This document shows, piece after piece, positions 1 through 9,363 of a stretch of 64,000 nucleotides of DNA; within the stretch, counting starts at the first letter, position 1, and each line of letters begins with the position of its first letter. The DNA is from Mastigias papua. Taxonomy: Eukaryota > Cnidaria > Scyphozoa > Rhizostomeae > Mastigiidae. A program made the position numbers and the translations under genes. The DNA is taken from positions 7,347,517 through 7,411,516 of the forward strand of contig OZ025268.1 of assembly GCA_964019165.1 (NCBI GenBank), in the 5' to 3' direction. The notes under the pieces are model-generated. The model made no database searches, was not told the origin of the DNA, and was given only the letters and a program-made list of their open reading frames with translations.

Positions 1-391
1 AAAATGGAATAAATAATATGATATAAATGTAATGGTGTTAATTTAGAATAAATGGATTAAAAACAATGGAAAATAATTATTAATATAATTTAAAAAATCT
101 TCCTATGGTATAATATAACCACTCCGTTATTAATGGAACATATTTTATGGTTTATTATTAATAAAACATTTTATGGTTTCATGGATTGTTCTCTTTTATT
201 TTCATTTTTCAATTGGGGCGGTAGCTCTAATCTTGGTTTCTTAAATTGGGTATTGAAAATAATCAAGGATTATGATGTCCTTGTTTTCATAAGAAACATT
301 TATTATAAACATATTTCCATTTATGTTATGGAATTCTATTTATGACTTCATAGAAATAATTACTTTTATTGGTTACAGACACTGCCCGCGA

Positions 392-558
392 GCTAGTAAG
401 CTAGGTTTAACGAAGTTAAAAACCGTTAGGTTTTTGACAAAGTTAAACCTGGTTTAGTGGCGAGCAAGACCACGCGACGCATTAGTATTAGCGCAGCTAA
501 TACTACATAAAGCGTTAGCTTTATGTATCGTCGTGTGATACTGGTTTCAGTCACTAGC
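392..558. repeat. Cluster of perfect hairpins in left TIR
   Basis: Nested short palindromes are visible. The outer stem is 392-397 with 553-558 (6 bp). Local hairpins are 406-420 (6-bp arms), 418-435 (7-bp arms, loop gtta), 444-456 (6-bp arms), 483-505 (10-bp arms, loop gca) and 505-526 (9-bp arms, loop gtta). The last two sit inside a stem pairing 471-479 with 529-537, with one mismatch. Together they could fold as a multibranched cloverleaf. The stretch is richer in G+C than its surroundings. No tRNA can be read from it. Function is unknown. Confidence 0.7.
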
Positions 559-779
559 ATATATAAAATAAGTATTATTCTATAACATAATTTTATTGGT
601 AAACATTTTATTGTTTTATAAACTAGCCATTTTCCAATGACTTTACTAATTAACCCATTTTTCATTGGCGTTAATAAATAAACCTTACTTATAGGGTTAC
701 TTAATGGGGCATGGATTATTTGTTATTTATTGGTTTTAGACAATTTAGTCTTAAACGGCCGTGAATAATGGAATCACCC

Positions 780-817
780 GGCCAGATTATTTTAGCTTTA
801 GCTAAAATAATGTGGCC
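780..817. repeat. 17-bp-arm hairpin in left TIR
   Basis: The arms 780-796 and 801-817 are complementary with one mismatch around a ttta loop, and 11 bp next to the loop pair perfectly. Weaker inverted arms lie just upstream at about 730-780. The mirror copy is at 20185-20222. Confidence 0.75.
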
Positions 818-1144
818 ATTCAATCAGTCAATTGTTTTATAAACTAGCAATTTTCCATTGGCCTTACTAAATAACCTTACTAAATGGGGTTATTATTTGG
901 CATCAATTTTAATTTCAATTTTAATTTCAATACCAATTAACCCATTTTATTGGCATTTTAGCTTAGTCACAAAGAATAGTATTATGTATTTGCACCATTT
1001 TCGTGCGGTTTTAATTCATTTGTTATTGGTTGGTTATTGGTTATTGGTTGATTGGATTTATTGATTGGTAACATGGGTTGTGAGATTAAAAATGGGGCGC
1101 GTTTTATATTTATATATAAAAATATATTTATATATATATAAGAA

Positions 1145-1645
1145 ATGAAAAAAATTTGTGACAATATTGAATTATGTGTTTCGAATTGTGATTTTGAAAG
1201 CCTTAAAACGATTTATAATTTATCACAAGAAATAACAAAGACATGTCAAATTGCAGCGCGTGATGGTAATTTAGAATGTCTAAAATACGCTCATGAAATC
1301 GGATGTCCATGGGATAAAGAAACTTGCACACAAGCAGCAATAAATGATCATTTAGAATGTTTAAGATATGCTCATGAAAATGGTTGTCCATGGGATGAAG
1401 AAACATGCTCAAGGGCTGCTAGTTATGGTAATTTAGAATGTTTAAAATATGCTCATGAAAATGGGTGTCCATGGGATTCTATAACATCCGTCGGCGCAGC
1501 TAAATATGGTAAATTAGAATGTTTTAAATATGCTGTTGAAAATGGATGTCCTTTAGAAGATTACATTTGCGAATTGGCTGCTGAAAATGGTCATTTAGAT
1601 TGTTTAGTTTATGCTCATGAACAAGGGTTACCATGGGATCATTAA
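1145..1645 (+). CDS. Ankyrin-type repeat protein, 166 aa
   Basis: Five units of about 27 residues are visible, each built on a core like LECLKYAHENGCPWD followed by a short helix. This is the ankyrin variant common in giant viruses and large DNA transposons, and it usually mediates protein-protein contacts. No enzyme motif is present. The start follows a TATATATATAAGAA stretch, as in other genes of the element. The gene begins 54 bp inside the left TIR and points inward, mirroring the ankyrin gene beside the right TIR. A role in interacting with host proteins is inference. Confidence 0.8.
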   Translation: MKKICDNIELCVSNCDFESLKTIYNLSQEITKTCQIAARDGNLECLKYAHEIGCPWDKETCTQAAINDHLECLRYAHENGCPWDEETCSRAASYGNLECLKYAHENGCPWDSITSVGAAKYGKLECFKYAVENGCPLEDYICELAAENGHLDCLVYAHEQGLPWDH

Positions 1646-1720
1646 ATATAATGTATTTTTTATTTAACCACTAAGTGGGTATTCGTAATATTATATTTTA
1701 TTGTAATATAAAATATAAGA

Positions 1721-2365
1721 ATGAAGATACCTAACTTAGACTTAAATAAAAAAGTATGCGATAATAATTATCTATTAAAATGGCCATTTCGATTATTGGT
1801 CATTGGTGACTCGTCGTCTGGTAAGACTAATTTGATCGTATTTATGATTCTCTCATGCAAGTTCTTCGATCGGCCTGATATAATTTATTATTATGGTCGA
1901 AATATTCAACAGGATAAATTACAATATTTAAAATCGATTAGCGATAAAATGAAAGAGAAAATTGGATATGATTTTTTTGTATTAATTGATGATATAAGCA
2001 AGATACCATTTTGCGATGGGTATAAAAATGATTGTAAAAAATTGGTTATTTTTGATGATCTTATGACGGCTAAAAACGCTTCAAAAAATATTATCGACCA
2101 TTTTATCTACGGTCGACAGAAAAATATCTCGAGTGTATTTTTATCACAGTGTTACACAGATGTCGAACAGGCTATAAGATTAAATAGTAATTATATGATT
2201 TTATATCGACCTAAGACAAAAAGGTGTATGAAGATGATTTTACGAGAAAATTTAATTAACGAGAACGCTTTTGATAATCTAAAAGGTCAGGAGCATAAAC
2301 ATGACTTTATTTTTGTTGATAAAGATAATGACAGATATTTCAAAAACTTTGATGAAGAAATATAA
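1721..2365 (+). CDS. FtsK/HerA-type genome-packaging ATPase, 214 aa
   Basis: A P-loop GDSSSGKT lies at residues 29-36 and a Walker B strand LVIFDD at about 108-113. A later FLSQCYTD segment resembles the sensor region of A32-like packaging ATPases. The length suits Polinton ATPases, which are expected to pump DNA into capsids. The gene is followed after 10 bp by a small zinc-ribbon gene. The start is preceded by a TATA-rich motif. Assignment to the packaging family rests on the motifs plus the Polinton context. Confidence 0.87.
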   Translation: MKIPNLDLNKKVCDNNYLLKWPFRLLVIGDSSSGKTNLIVFMILSCKFFDRPDIIYYYGRNIQQDKLQYLKSISDKMKEKIGYDFFVLIDDISKIPFCDGYKNDCKKLVIFDDLMTAKNASKNIIDHFIYGRQKNISSVFLSQCYTDVEQAIRLNSNYMILYRPKTKRCMKMILRENLINENAFDNLKGQEHKHDFIFVDKDNDRYFKNFDEEI

Positions 2366-2375
2366 TAATATATAT

Positions 2376-2525
2376 ATGAGTGATATATATTGTGTGAAAT
2401 GCAAAACAAAAACACCAACTGTAGATGAAAAAATTGTAACAACAAAAAATAATAGAAATGCTATCACAGGAAAATGTCAAAATTGTGGGAGGACAAAATA
2501 TATGTTTATTAAGAAACAATTATAA
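2376..2525 (+). CDS. Small zinc-ribbon protein (DUF5679-like), 49 aa
   Basis: The protein starts MSDIYCVKCK and has two CxxC pairs (CVKC and CQNC) about 35 residues apart, a typical zinc ribbon resembling the DUF5679 family of large DNA viruses. I chose the ATG at 2376 because it follows TATAATAATATAT. A longer frame from 2301 would overlap the ATPase in another frame. The same domain recurs at the N-terminus of the next gene, so the two probably arose by tandem duplication. The function is unknown; nucleic acid binding is plausible. Confidence 0.65.
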   Translation: MSDIYCVKCKTKTPTVDEKIVTTKNNRNAITGKCQNCGRTKYMFIKKQL

Positions 2526-2536
2526 GATATAGTATA

Positions 2537-3892
2537 ATGGAAATTTATTGTGTTAAATGTAAGCAGAAGACATATACGAATAATCCTGAAAAAATACAAA
2601 CTAAAAATAAAAGAATGGCAATACGAGGTAATTGTGTAAATTGTAATACACAAAAATACATGTTTGTTAAAAATGAAGGAGGAAATGTAGATATTCATAA
2701 ATTGATTGGTAAAATACCAAGGCCTAAATCAGGGTGGACGCCGTTTGATTACAAGTATTTAGGGCCGTACAATGATCTCAAGTCTCAAGTTGAATTTGAT
2801 GAAAATACAGGTGAAATCCATAAAATCCATGTTGAGCCAAAGAACGAATTAGACCGCATCGCTATGAATCATGATATTTGTTATTCAACTAACCCTGAAA
2901 ATAAAGGCGATTGTGATCGTGACATGGTAAAGTCAATTGATGAGATGCCATATAAAGACATTAATAAAATGGCAATGCTAACTCGGACGATAATTAATAA
3001 AAAACAACAGCTTGGTTTAGGAGTCAAAAAAAACGACACGAAAATAGTCGATGATAAAAAAGAATACGCGAAAGAAATACATAAACGTGCTATCCATAAG
3101 TTTCAAAGACGTTTTGTTTATACCCCTGGTATCGATGAAATATGGACGGCAGATTTAATTATTTTAAATCGAAAACAATATGTAAAACAAAACGATGGGT
3201 ATAAATATATATTGACAGTTATGGATACATTTAGCAGATATGCATGGGTGCGAGTCACGAAAAATAAAGATAAACAGACAATATCTGATGTTTTCGAGGA
3301 CATTATCAAAAAAAGCGGCCGTATTTGTAAAAGATTATGGACAGATGACGGTGGCGAGTTTTTTAATAAATATTTTGAAAACACTTTAAAACGACTTAAT
3401 ATAATTAGATATACAACAAAAAGTTATCTAAAAGCTATTATGATAGAAAGATATAATCAAACGCTTATGGGTAAATTATCCTTGTTATTTACAGTAAGGG
3501 GTAATTATCGTTATATTGATGATATTCATAATATCGTGGAAAAATATAATAATACCTATCATAGTACTATTAAGATGACACCAGCCGAGGCAAGTAAAAA
3601 AATAAACGAAGGGTTGGTTTATTATACGATTAATAATAAAAGAATAAGAGAAAGATATATACAAAATAAAAAACCTAAATTTAAAATAAATGATCATGTG
3701 AGAATCAAAGTATCAAAAAAGCATTTTCAAAAGGGTTATGACGAAAGATGGAGTAAACAAATATATTTAATTTATAAAATAAATTTAACACTTCCTCCAA
3801 CATATAAAATTAAAGAAATTTTAGAAAATGGAAAATATAAATATGTTACAAAAAATTTTTATGAACAAGAATTACAAAAAACAAAATTTTAA
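2537..3892 (+). CDS. Zinc-ribbon / PLA2-like / retroviral-type integrase fusion, 451 aa
   Basis: Three modules are visible. Residues 1-45 form a zinc ribbon (CVKC, CVNC) like the preceding small gene. Residues about 68-150 resemble the parvovirus-type phospholipase A2 domain, with a YLGPYN calcium-loop-like motif at 74-79 and an HD pair (H112, D113) in MNHDICYS. Residues about 192-355 are a DDE integrase with D206 in WTADL, D270 in WTDDGGEF and E304 in IMIERYNQT. A basic C-terminal tail may be the DNA-binding domain. A GLGVKK motif at 160-165 lies in the linker between PLA2 and integrase and resembles motifs in other virion proteins here. Integrases insert Polinton DNA, and PLA2 domains in virions breach membranes. 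Finding both in one frame is unusual. The frame is uninterrupted. Confidence 0.88.
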   Translation: MEIYCVKCKQKTYTNNPEKIQTKNKRMAIRGNCVNCNTQKYMFVKNEGGNVDIHKLIGKIPRPKSGWTPFDYKYLGPYNDLKSQVEFDENTGEIHKIHVEPKNELDRIAMNHDICYSTNPENKGDCDRDMVKSIDEMPYKDINKMAMLTRTIINKKQQLGLGVKKNDTKIVDDKKEYAKEIHKRAIHKFQRRFVYTPGIDEIWTADLIILNRKQYVKQNDGYKYILTVMDTFSRYAWVRVTKNKDKQTISDVFEDIIKKSGRICKRLWTDDGGEFFNKYFENTLKRLNIIRYTTKSYLKAIMIERYNQTLMGKLSLLFTVRGNYRYIDDIHNIVEKYNNTYHSTIKMTPAEASKKINEGLVYYTINNKRIRERYIQNKKPKFKINDHVRIKVSKKHFQKGYDERWSKQIYLIYKINLTLPPTYKIKEILENGKYKYVTKNFYEQELQKTKF

Positions 3893-3931
3893 AAAAAAAG
3901 ACTTAAAGAAAATTTTATATATATAAATTAT

Positions 3932-6900
3932 ATGGATAATCAATTTGAAAATTTTATTACTGTATATAAAAATATTCTTAATAAAAAAAATAATAGAGAT
4001 ATTAAAAAAATAATATTTTTTGCTTTACAAAGTATTAAAAATTATGATATTACAAAATTCAAACCTAAACAGCAAATAATTATAAATCAATTAAAAAATT
4101 ATTACGATAAACCAACAAAGAATAGAGAAAATGATGTTAATGGTTTGATTATGCAATATTATATAGATCAAGATGATGAAATAAACGAAGACGAAGAAGG
4201 TGTAGATATTGAATTAGACGAACAAGATAATGAAGTTAAACGATCTTCAATTTTTGATGAGAATAAACAGAAATTGTATTATGATGTTGAAGATGTCATT
4301 CAATTAGAGAAATACACAATTGAAAAATTGTTGAGTGTTTATAACATTACGTTAAAACCGCATTTAGATGATGAAATTGGTCAATGGTTTTGTGAGGACC
4401 AATTAGAATTCAGTAAACCGTATAAACGTGTATTTATAAAACAATATATAAAAAAACATGGTATCATAAAATGTAACACAGTAGTTAAAGTTATAATGAT
4501 TTCAGTTCATGATAAAAAGAAAAAAATATATCCGATATTTCAAACAAAATATACTATAATAAGAAACGCAGAAGACGTAGATTATTTCTTGCGTCAAAGT
4601 GAGTTAGATATTAAATCACGTATTGGTATGTTTACAAAAAAAATGAATGCAAAAGAAAGCACTGAAACTACACAAATTAATCCATCAGGATTTGTAGACA
4701 TGGGTATTGAATATGAGAGGTTAAATATCGTTAAGATAAAAAATGTATTTGCTTCCGCCTATATTGAAATTCCCAATAGAATTATTAACACAAAGAGTTG
4801 TATTAATATTAAAAATAACGACGAAAAATGTTTCTTATATTGTCATTTGTTACATGAACGATACAGAAAAAATGGATTTAAAAAAATACAAGGCGCGGAA
4901 CGGCTTCACGGAGAAAAAGCATTTAATTATAATAATGTAATGATTCATTTGAATTATGAAAACATTGATTTTCCAATACCATTTAACACGTTTTATATCA
5001 TAAAAAAAATTGAAGAACAGAATCAAATAAGAATTAACCTTTTTGAGTATAAAGAAGGTAAAAAGAATGACGTTGTGCCGATATATCATTCTAAAAAGGA
5101 GTATGAAAATTGTATGAATTTATTAATTATTACTGATAAAACAAAAAAGAAATATCATTATGTATATATTAAAAATTTAAATGGTTTGTTACGATCAAAT
5201 CTACAACACGATGGTACGAAATTTTGTGAAAATTGTTTTAAAAATTTTAGTACAAAAAGAGCATTTGATTCAATAAATCATAAATGCAATTACAAATATG
5301 ATTCATCAGTATTACCAAGTCATATGGCAATCGTCGATAATAAATTAGTTAAATGTCCCATTGATATGTATGTGAAAGAATTTAACAAAAAACATACGAT
5401 ATTTTTACCATTTGTTATGTATTGCGATTTCGAGACAATATTGAAAAAAACAGAAGATGAAAAATATCCTGATAAAAGACAACATGAATTATCAAGTTAT
5501 TGTTATAATTTAGTCTGTCGCGAAAGACCTATTTTTAATCGATTTAAATTATATCGAGGTAATGGCGTAGATTCTGTAATTGATAATTTTTTGAATGAAG
5601 TTAAAACAAACGTTTTAGAGCATATAAAACAATGCAAAAAGAAATTCTATGCTTTACCTGTTTTGACAGACGAACAATTGAAACGTCATAAGAAAATAAA
5701 AAAATGTGAATTCTGTAATGTAAAATTCAATACTGAAATTAAAAAAGTGCAACATCATAATCATTTATCGGGTGATTTTATTGCTACAATATGCCAATCA
5801 TGTAACTCTAAGATTCGTGTTGATTCTACATTATATATCGTATTTCACTATCTAAGAGGCTATGACATACACTATATCATAACTAAAATAAATGATTATT
5901 TTAAGGATTCTAATATTAATCTTTTAGGGCATAATAGCTCAAGTATTTTCCATGTTGGAATACAAAATAATATTAAAATCATTGATTCACATGAGTATAT
6001 CAAAGGATCATTGAAAAGTTTATCGGAAAACTTGAAAGATAAAGATATAATTCACACACGTGAATTAGTTAATAAATACGGCCGTGAATATTTAATTAAA
6101 GATATTTTCCCATTTCGATATGTCGATAGTTTTTCAAAATATAATGAAAATACGTTTCCCGACATTGAATATTTTGACAACGTAGATAAAGATACATATA
6201 ATAAATACAGAAAATTTTATTATTCTATGTTTAACACCTTGGGTGAATATTCCGATTATTATTTAAGCAAGGACGTGAAACTATTATCTGATATAATGGA
6301 ATCTTATAGAGGGTTGTTTATGGATAAATACGGTACTGAAATATTTTCGCATTATAGTATTAATTCATTGACATGGGAAGTCATGAAAAAATGGTGTCCG
6401 GTACAAATAAAGATTTTAGACAATTACAAAATTTATAGCGCGTTTGAATCGATGGTAAGAGGAGGATTATGTGATATTGCATCTATGAGATATGCATGTG
6501 CAAATAATAAATATATGAAACATTATGATCCAAACACAGAATCTTCATATATAATGCATTTTGATATAAATTCAATGTATGGACACGTTATGAGATCTTA
6601 TCCGTTACCATATGATAAGTTTTCTTATTTAACAAACGAAGAGATACAACAATTTAATATATGGGATCATGATATAAATAGCGAATATGGTTATATTCTT
6701 AATATTGACATTAGTGAAATCGATATAAAATATCATGATTTTTATAACGATTTACCACTATTCCCTGTTAAAAATAAAATATTAAAGAAAAACTTAAGTG
6801 ATTACCAAAAACAAATATTAAAAGACAAATCATTCATTTCTACCGAAAAATTAATATGTGATTTAAATAAAAAAGAAAATTACACCATACATTATCTTAC

Positions 6901-7843
6901 ATTGAAATTTTATTTAAAAATGCCTGGTTTTAAAATTAAAGATATAAATTATATCATTAAATTCAAACAAGCAAAATTTATGAAAGATTATATCGAATAC
7001 AATCATAAAAATAGAATTGAGGCTGACAATAATAATGACAAATTGATGTACAAACTTATGATAAATTCATGTTTTGGTAGAACGCTTTTAAATAAAATGA
7101 AATACTCAAGTAATATAAAGATGTTTAAGGATGATGATTATGAAAAAGTTTTAAAAATAATATCTAGCGATCGATTTAAAGATTATGAAATAATCGATGA
7201 GAATAATGCTCTATTAAATATTGAAAAACAATGTATAAAATTAGACTCACCATCGTACATTGGCTCATGTATTTTAGACTTGTCGAAAATAATTTTCTAT
7301 GATAATTTCTATAAATTGAAAAAAAGATATGGTAATAATATTTCATTAATGTATTATGATACTGATTCGTATTTATGTCATATTAAAACTGATGATGTTT
7401 ACAAAGATATGAGTGAAATGGATATTTTTGACATGACATCTTATAAATCTGATTTTAAATACTATAAACAAGGAGTTTATGAAATGGGGCTATTAAAAGA
7501 TGAAAATGCATCTAGTAAAGATGAAAATTCTGTATATAATTCACAAATTGTTGAGGCGTGTGCTTTGAAGAGTAAATTATATGGATATAGAAAAAATGAA
7601 AAAGTTAATTTTAAAGGTATTAAAAATCAATTAGATTTTCAATCATTAAAAGATGCTATATTTGATAATGAAACAATTAAAAGTGAATTTTATACAATAA
7701 AAGCTAAAGATCATAAAATATTTTCATACACAGATCAAAAATTATTAATGTCATATACAGATAAACGTTATTTATATAATCCTGTTATGTCATATGCTTA
7801 TGGTCATTACATGATTGATAATAATTATGAAAATATGATATAA
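3932..7843 (+). CDS. Protein-primed family B DNA polymerase, 1303 aa
   Basis: Exonuclease motifs are seen at about residue 499 (CDFETIL), near YLRGYDIHYI, and at YLSKDVKLLSDI. Polymerase motifs follow: A at about 877 (DINSMYG), B at about 1044 (NSCFG) and C at about 1141 (YYDTDS). This is the DNA_pol_B_2 arrangement used for protein-primed replication of linear genomes. An N-terminal part of about 490 residues includes a Cys/His finger at about 431-452. A Cys/His cluster at about 592-627 (CEFC, HHNHLSG, CQSC) between exonuclease motifs I and II resembles the endonuclease VII-like insert of Polinton polymerases. The frame is intact and A+T rich. Confidence 0.96.
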   Translation: MDNQFENFITVYKNILNKKNNRDIKKIIFFALQSIKNYDITKFKPKQQIIINQLKNYYDKPTKNRENDVNGLIMQYYIDQDDEINEDEEGVDIELDEQDNEVKRSSIFDENKQKLYYDVEDVIQLEKYTIEKLLSVYNITLKPHLDDEIGQWFCEDQLEFSKPYKRVFIKQYIKKHGIIKCNTVVKVIMISVHDKKKKIYPIFQTKYTIIRNAEDVDYFLRQSELDIKSRIGMFTKKMNAKESTETTQINPSGFVDMGIEYERLNIVKIKNVFASAYIEIPNRIINTKSCINIKNNDEKCFLYCHLLHERYRKNGFKKIQGAERLHGEKAFNYNNVMIHLNYENIDFPIPFNTFYIIKKIEEQNQIRINLFEYKEGKKNDVVPIYHSKKEYENCMNLLIITDKTKKKYHYVYIKNLNGLLRSNLQHDGTKFCENCFKNFSTKRAFDSINHKCNYKYDSSVLPSHMAIVDNKLVKCPIDMYVKEFNKKHTIFLPFVMYCDFETILKKTEDEKYPDKRQHELSSYCYNLVCRERPIFNRFKLYRGNGVDSVIDNFLNEVKTNVLEHIKQCKKKFYALPVLTDEQLKRHKKIKKCEFCNVKFNTEIKKVQHHNHLSGDFIATICQSCNSKIRVDSTLYIVFHYLRGYDIHYIITKINDYFKDSNINLLGHNSSSIFHVGIQNNIKIIDSHEYIKGSLKSLSENLKDKDIIHTRELVNKYGREYLIKDIFPFRYVDSFSKYNENTFPDIEYFDNVDKDTYNKYRKFYYSMFNTLGEYSDYYLSKDVKLLSDIMESYRGLFMDKYGTEIFSHYSINSLTWEVMKKWCPVQIKILDNYKIYSAFESMVRGGLCDIASMRYACANNKYMKHYDPNTESSYIMHFDINSMYGHVMRSYPLPYDKFSYLTNEEIQQFNIWDHDINSEYGYILNIDISEIDIKYHDFYNDLPLFPVKNKILKKNLSDYQKQILKDKSFISTEKLICDLNKKENYTIHYLTLKFYLKMPGFKIKDINYIIKFKQAKFMKDYIEYNHKNRIEADNNNDKLMYKLMINSCFGRTLLNKMKYSSNIKMFKDDDYEKVLKIISSDRFKDYEIIDENNALLNIEKQCIKLDSPSYIGSCILDLSKIIFYDNFYKLKKRYGNNISLMYYDTDSYLCHIKTDDVYKDMSEMDIFDMTSYKSDFKYYKQGVYEMGLLKDENASSKDENSVYNSQIVEACALKSKLYGYRKNEKVNFKGIKNQLDFQSLKDAIFDNETIKSEFYTIKAKDHKIFSYTDQKLLMSYTDKRYLYNPVMSYAYGHYMIDNNYENMI

Positions 7844-7919
7844 AAATTATGCATTTATCTTATAATATAAGTACAGTTAATACACTTATCTCATCAGATA
7901 ATTACATATCATGTAATTA

Positions 7920-7936
7920 TTATAATATATATTATA
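7920..7936 (+). promoter_or_regulatory. TATA-rich start-proximal motif
   Basis: The tract TTATAATATATATTATA ends directly before the ATG at 7937. Close variants precede the genes at 1721, 9364, 10148, 10541, 11842, 13151, 14147, 14251 and 16489 and those on the minus strand. It may be a late promoter with a very short leader, as in some large DNA viruses. Confidence 0.5.
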
Positions 7937-9352
7937 ATGAAATTAGAAGATTATAAAAAACTTATTGAGTTACAATTATTGACTGAATCAGGGTTGCAAA
8001 ATATTCTTGAAGCTAATAAGGCGTATCAAAACAATGAAATAAATAAGGAATTTAATACTGCTAAATTGTTTAAACCAATTACAGATAGTAATAAAGAATT
8101 GATAGATCGTATTGAAAAAAAAACAGATCAAAGTGATGAATTAATAAAACAAATAACACAAGCTTTGCCATTATATAATCAACAAATACAACAAGAACCA
8201 TTAACTTATGATGATGATGGTAATAACGATAAAGAAAAGTCATCACAACAAACTAAACAAGTAACTAAGGAACAACAACCAACAAAATTAGATCCTATGA
8301 ATATTTTTACTAATGAAGAAGAATATAAATTTATTAATGACTTAATACACGATAAACGAGTTTATTTGTACACGAGAAAAGCAGATAATGTTGATATATT
8401 TACAAAAATAAAATTATTAGATTTAAGAAATTTAAATAATTATTCAAATGATGAATTATCAGAATATTTAAAATCAAAAGATGTTGAAAGTTTAACAAAA
8501 CAGTTGAGTGGCGCAAAAAAATATCATGATGGATTAGATATGAAAATTGAAGCTTTAAATAATTATAAAAAAGCAATATTGGCTTATATAAATAGTCGTG
8601 ACTTTGTAAAAAAAGATGATAAAAAAACTGATGATAAACCAGACGATAAACCAGACGATAAACCAGACGATAAACCAGACGATAAACCAGACGATAAACC
8701 AGACGATAAACCAGACGATAAACCAGACGATAAAATTACAGAGATTGAAGGTAAAGGTGTTAAACGAAGAAATGGCTATAAGATAAAGAACGATAAATAC
8801 GGTGAAAAGATTAAAATTAACATGGATAAATTATTTAATAATTACTATGTTGAGGCTTGGTATGACGATCGTGTGATTTACGAGAACCAGGGGGATAAAG
8901 ATACTGTGGAGCTCTTGACAAAAGGTAGAATTGATAAAAAAAAGAAATATAGTAATTTATCGAAACAAATTTTCAATGATATGATGATATTATCAGGGAT
9001 GATTAAAAAAAGAAATGGTAAAAATAAATTATTAGGTGAAAGTAATATTATTTTAAACGAGAATGACTTAAAAAAAAGGATCGCATTAATACGAGGTTCT
9101 ATCATTGCTGGTAACGATAACAAGAAATTACAACAGGAATTATCAAGACTTACAAATCAAGAAAACGTAACACAAAATAAAACGATCGATTCTTTATTTA
9201 ATGAGTTAAAAAGTATGACGCCTTTATTAAAAACGAGTCAAGGAGACGAAAATGTTCATAATCAAGTTTATAATATTATTGATTATCTCAGAACGAATCG
9301 ACATATATCACGCGATCAATATCATAAATATATAAAAAAACATTTAATGTAA
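7937..9352 (+). CDS. Uncharacterised Polinton protein with DDKP repeat, 471 aa
   Basis: I do not recognise a catalytic domain. The N-terminal 220 residues are rich in K, N, Q and E and probably helical. Residues 231-266 are an acidic-basic PDDK tract of eight repeats. The remainder is basic. Right after the repeat, residues 270-274 (IEGKG) fit the adenovirus protease consensus (M/I/L)XGX-G, so the protein may be a cleaved virion component. It lies between polymerase and capsid genes. The start is preceded immediately by TATAATATATATTATA. Confidence 0.8.
   Translation: MKLEDYKKLIELQLLTESGLQNILEANKAYQNNEINKEFNTAKLFKPITDSNKELIDRIEKKTDQSDELIKQITQALPLYNQQIQQEPLTYDDDGNNDKEKSSQQTKQVTKEQQPTKLDPMNIFTNEEEYKFINDLIHDKRVYLYTRKADNVDIFTKIKLLDLRNLNNYSNDELSEYLKSKDVESLTKQLSGAKKYHDGLDMKIEALNNYKKAILAYINSRDFVKKDDKKTDDKPDDKPDDKPDDKPDDKPDDKPDDKPDDKPDDKITEIEGKGVKRRNGYKIKNDKYGEKIKINMDKLFNNYYVEAWYDDRVIYENQGDKDTVELLTKGRIDKKKKYSNLSKQIFNDMMILSGMIKKRNGKNKLLGESNIILNENDLKKRIALIRGSIIAGNDNKKLQQELSRLTNQENVTQNKTIDSLFNELKSMTPLLKTSQGDENVHNQVYNIIDYLRTNRHISRDQYHKYIKKHLM
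8639..8734 (+). repeat. In-frame 12-bp minisatellite, 8 units
   Basis: Eight perfect copies of ccagacgataaa encode PDDK, preceded by a diverged unit at 8627-8638. The unit length is a multiple of three, so copy-number change leaves the frame intact. Confidence 0.97.
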
Positions 9353-9363
9353 TATAATATAAA

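Larger units (their letters stand above)
1..1091. repeat. Polinton left terminal inverted repeat (inner part)
   Basis: Position x here pairs with position 21002-x on the other strand. The match runs from the first base of the window to 1091, where it stops abruptly (A on the left, T on the complementary right strand). I saw no differences in the stretches I compared. The repeat contains clusters of perfect hairpins and short A+T-rich frames of 60-80 codons that occur identically in both copies. I do not regard those frames as genes. Confidence 0.95.

Noticed and set aside
392..558. tRNA gene in the hairpin cluster
   Set aside because: No D-loop or T-loop consensus and no plausible anticodon arm.
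133..1064. Short frames of 60-79 codons in the left TIR, repeated at 19938-20869 in the right TIR
   Set aside because: They are A+T-rich, have no recognised domain, and are duplicated only because the TIRs are identical. Some run through the hairpin clusters.
8639..8734. CRISPR-like array
   Set aside because: Units are contiguous without spacers and encode a protein repeat; the genome is eukaryotic.
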